The notes under the pieces were generated by a model. That model searched no databases and was not told the DNA's origin. It saw only the letters and a program-made list of their open reading frames with translations. From Rhabdornis inornatus (Eukaryota > Chordata > Aves > Passeriformes > Rhabdornithidae), in NCBI GenBank assembly GCA_013397075.1, contig VWZS01002417.1:62001-126000 (forward strand): a DNA stretch of 64,000 nt. Reading direction: 5' to 3'. A program made the translations under genes and the position numbers. Positions 63,904 through 64,000 of the stretch are shown here, piece after piece; position 1 is the first letter of the stretch; every line of letters begins with the position of its first letter.

Positions 63904-64000
63904 TTTATTCTCTTTATTTTTTTAATTCCATCAGAAAGATGGAGAAGAACAGTAGAATGCCTAGAAAAAAAGAAGGAAAGGAAACAAAAGCTCAAATATT
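63904..64000. other. Short sequence after the gap
   Basis: About 97 bases of unremarkable sequence, T-rich and then A-rich, remain. No feature is visible. Confidence 0.7.

Noticed and set aside
63753..63995. 80-codon minus-strand open frame
   Set aside because: More than half of it is the N gap.
1..64000. tRNA genes, rRNA, CRISPR arrays or prokaryotic operons
   Set aside because: No B-box plus cloverleaf context, no rRNA-like conserved segments and no regularly spaced repeats were found. The repeats indicate a bird nuclear genome.

Overview
This 64 kb window looks like noncoding (intergenic or intronic) DNA from a bird, most likely a songbird. Three lines of evidence point there. Two 3' fragments of CR1 LINEs carry the avian hallmark tail of ATTCTATG-type octamers. 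Three solo LTRs match, from memory, LTR families common in passerine genomes. Interspersed repeats are sparse, and the base composition is moderately AT-rich with few CpGs. No bacterial-style gene organisation is present, so operons, ribosome binding sites, CRISPR and origins do not apply.

I found no exon of any gene I can name. Nearly all open frames are short, unconvincing or explained by low-complexity DNA. Two stretches are exceptions worth checking: a 287-codon minus-strand open frame (12349-13212) that no repeat explains, and a Cys-containing plus-strand open frame (58565-58957) followed by a splice-site-flanked 78-base segment (58939-59016). Neither is a confident gene.

Layout. 1-9780: unique AT-rich DNA. 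9990-10200: T/G-rich tract with a 74-base T run. 10200-24970: unique DNA with the long open frame, a 31-bp tandem duplication, a homeodomain-like motif cluster and one ambiguous base. 24978-25561: solo LTR A (+). 26136-26280: A/C-only style low-complexity tract. 26281-39387: unique DNA. 39388-39516: CR1 3' end (+). 39517-48881: unique DNA with a repeated AT-rich motif near 47.2 kb. 48882-48940: CR1 3' end (-). 50717-51771: solo LTR B (+). 51829-52162: (TTCTC)n microsatellite containing a 65-bp exact duplication around a single N, probably an assembly artefact. 54650-55527: a more decayed LTR of the same family as B, on the minus strand. 55528-63768: unique DNA. 63769-63903: 135-base assembly gap beside an AATTT pentanucleotide repeat.

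No previously undescribed system is demonstrable. The best supported new observations are the unit-number difference between the two related LTRs, the probable misassembly at 52026, and the unexplained long open frame. LTR and CR1 assignments rest on recognition of consensus features, not on a database search.
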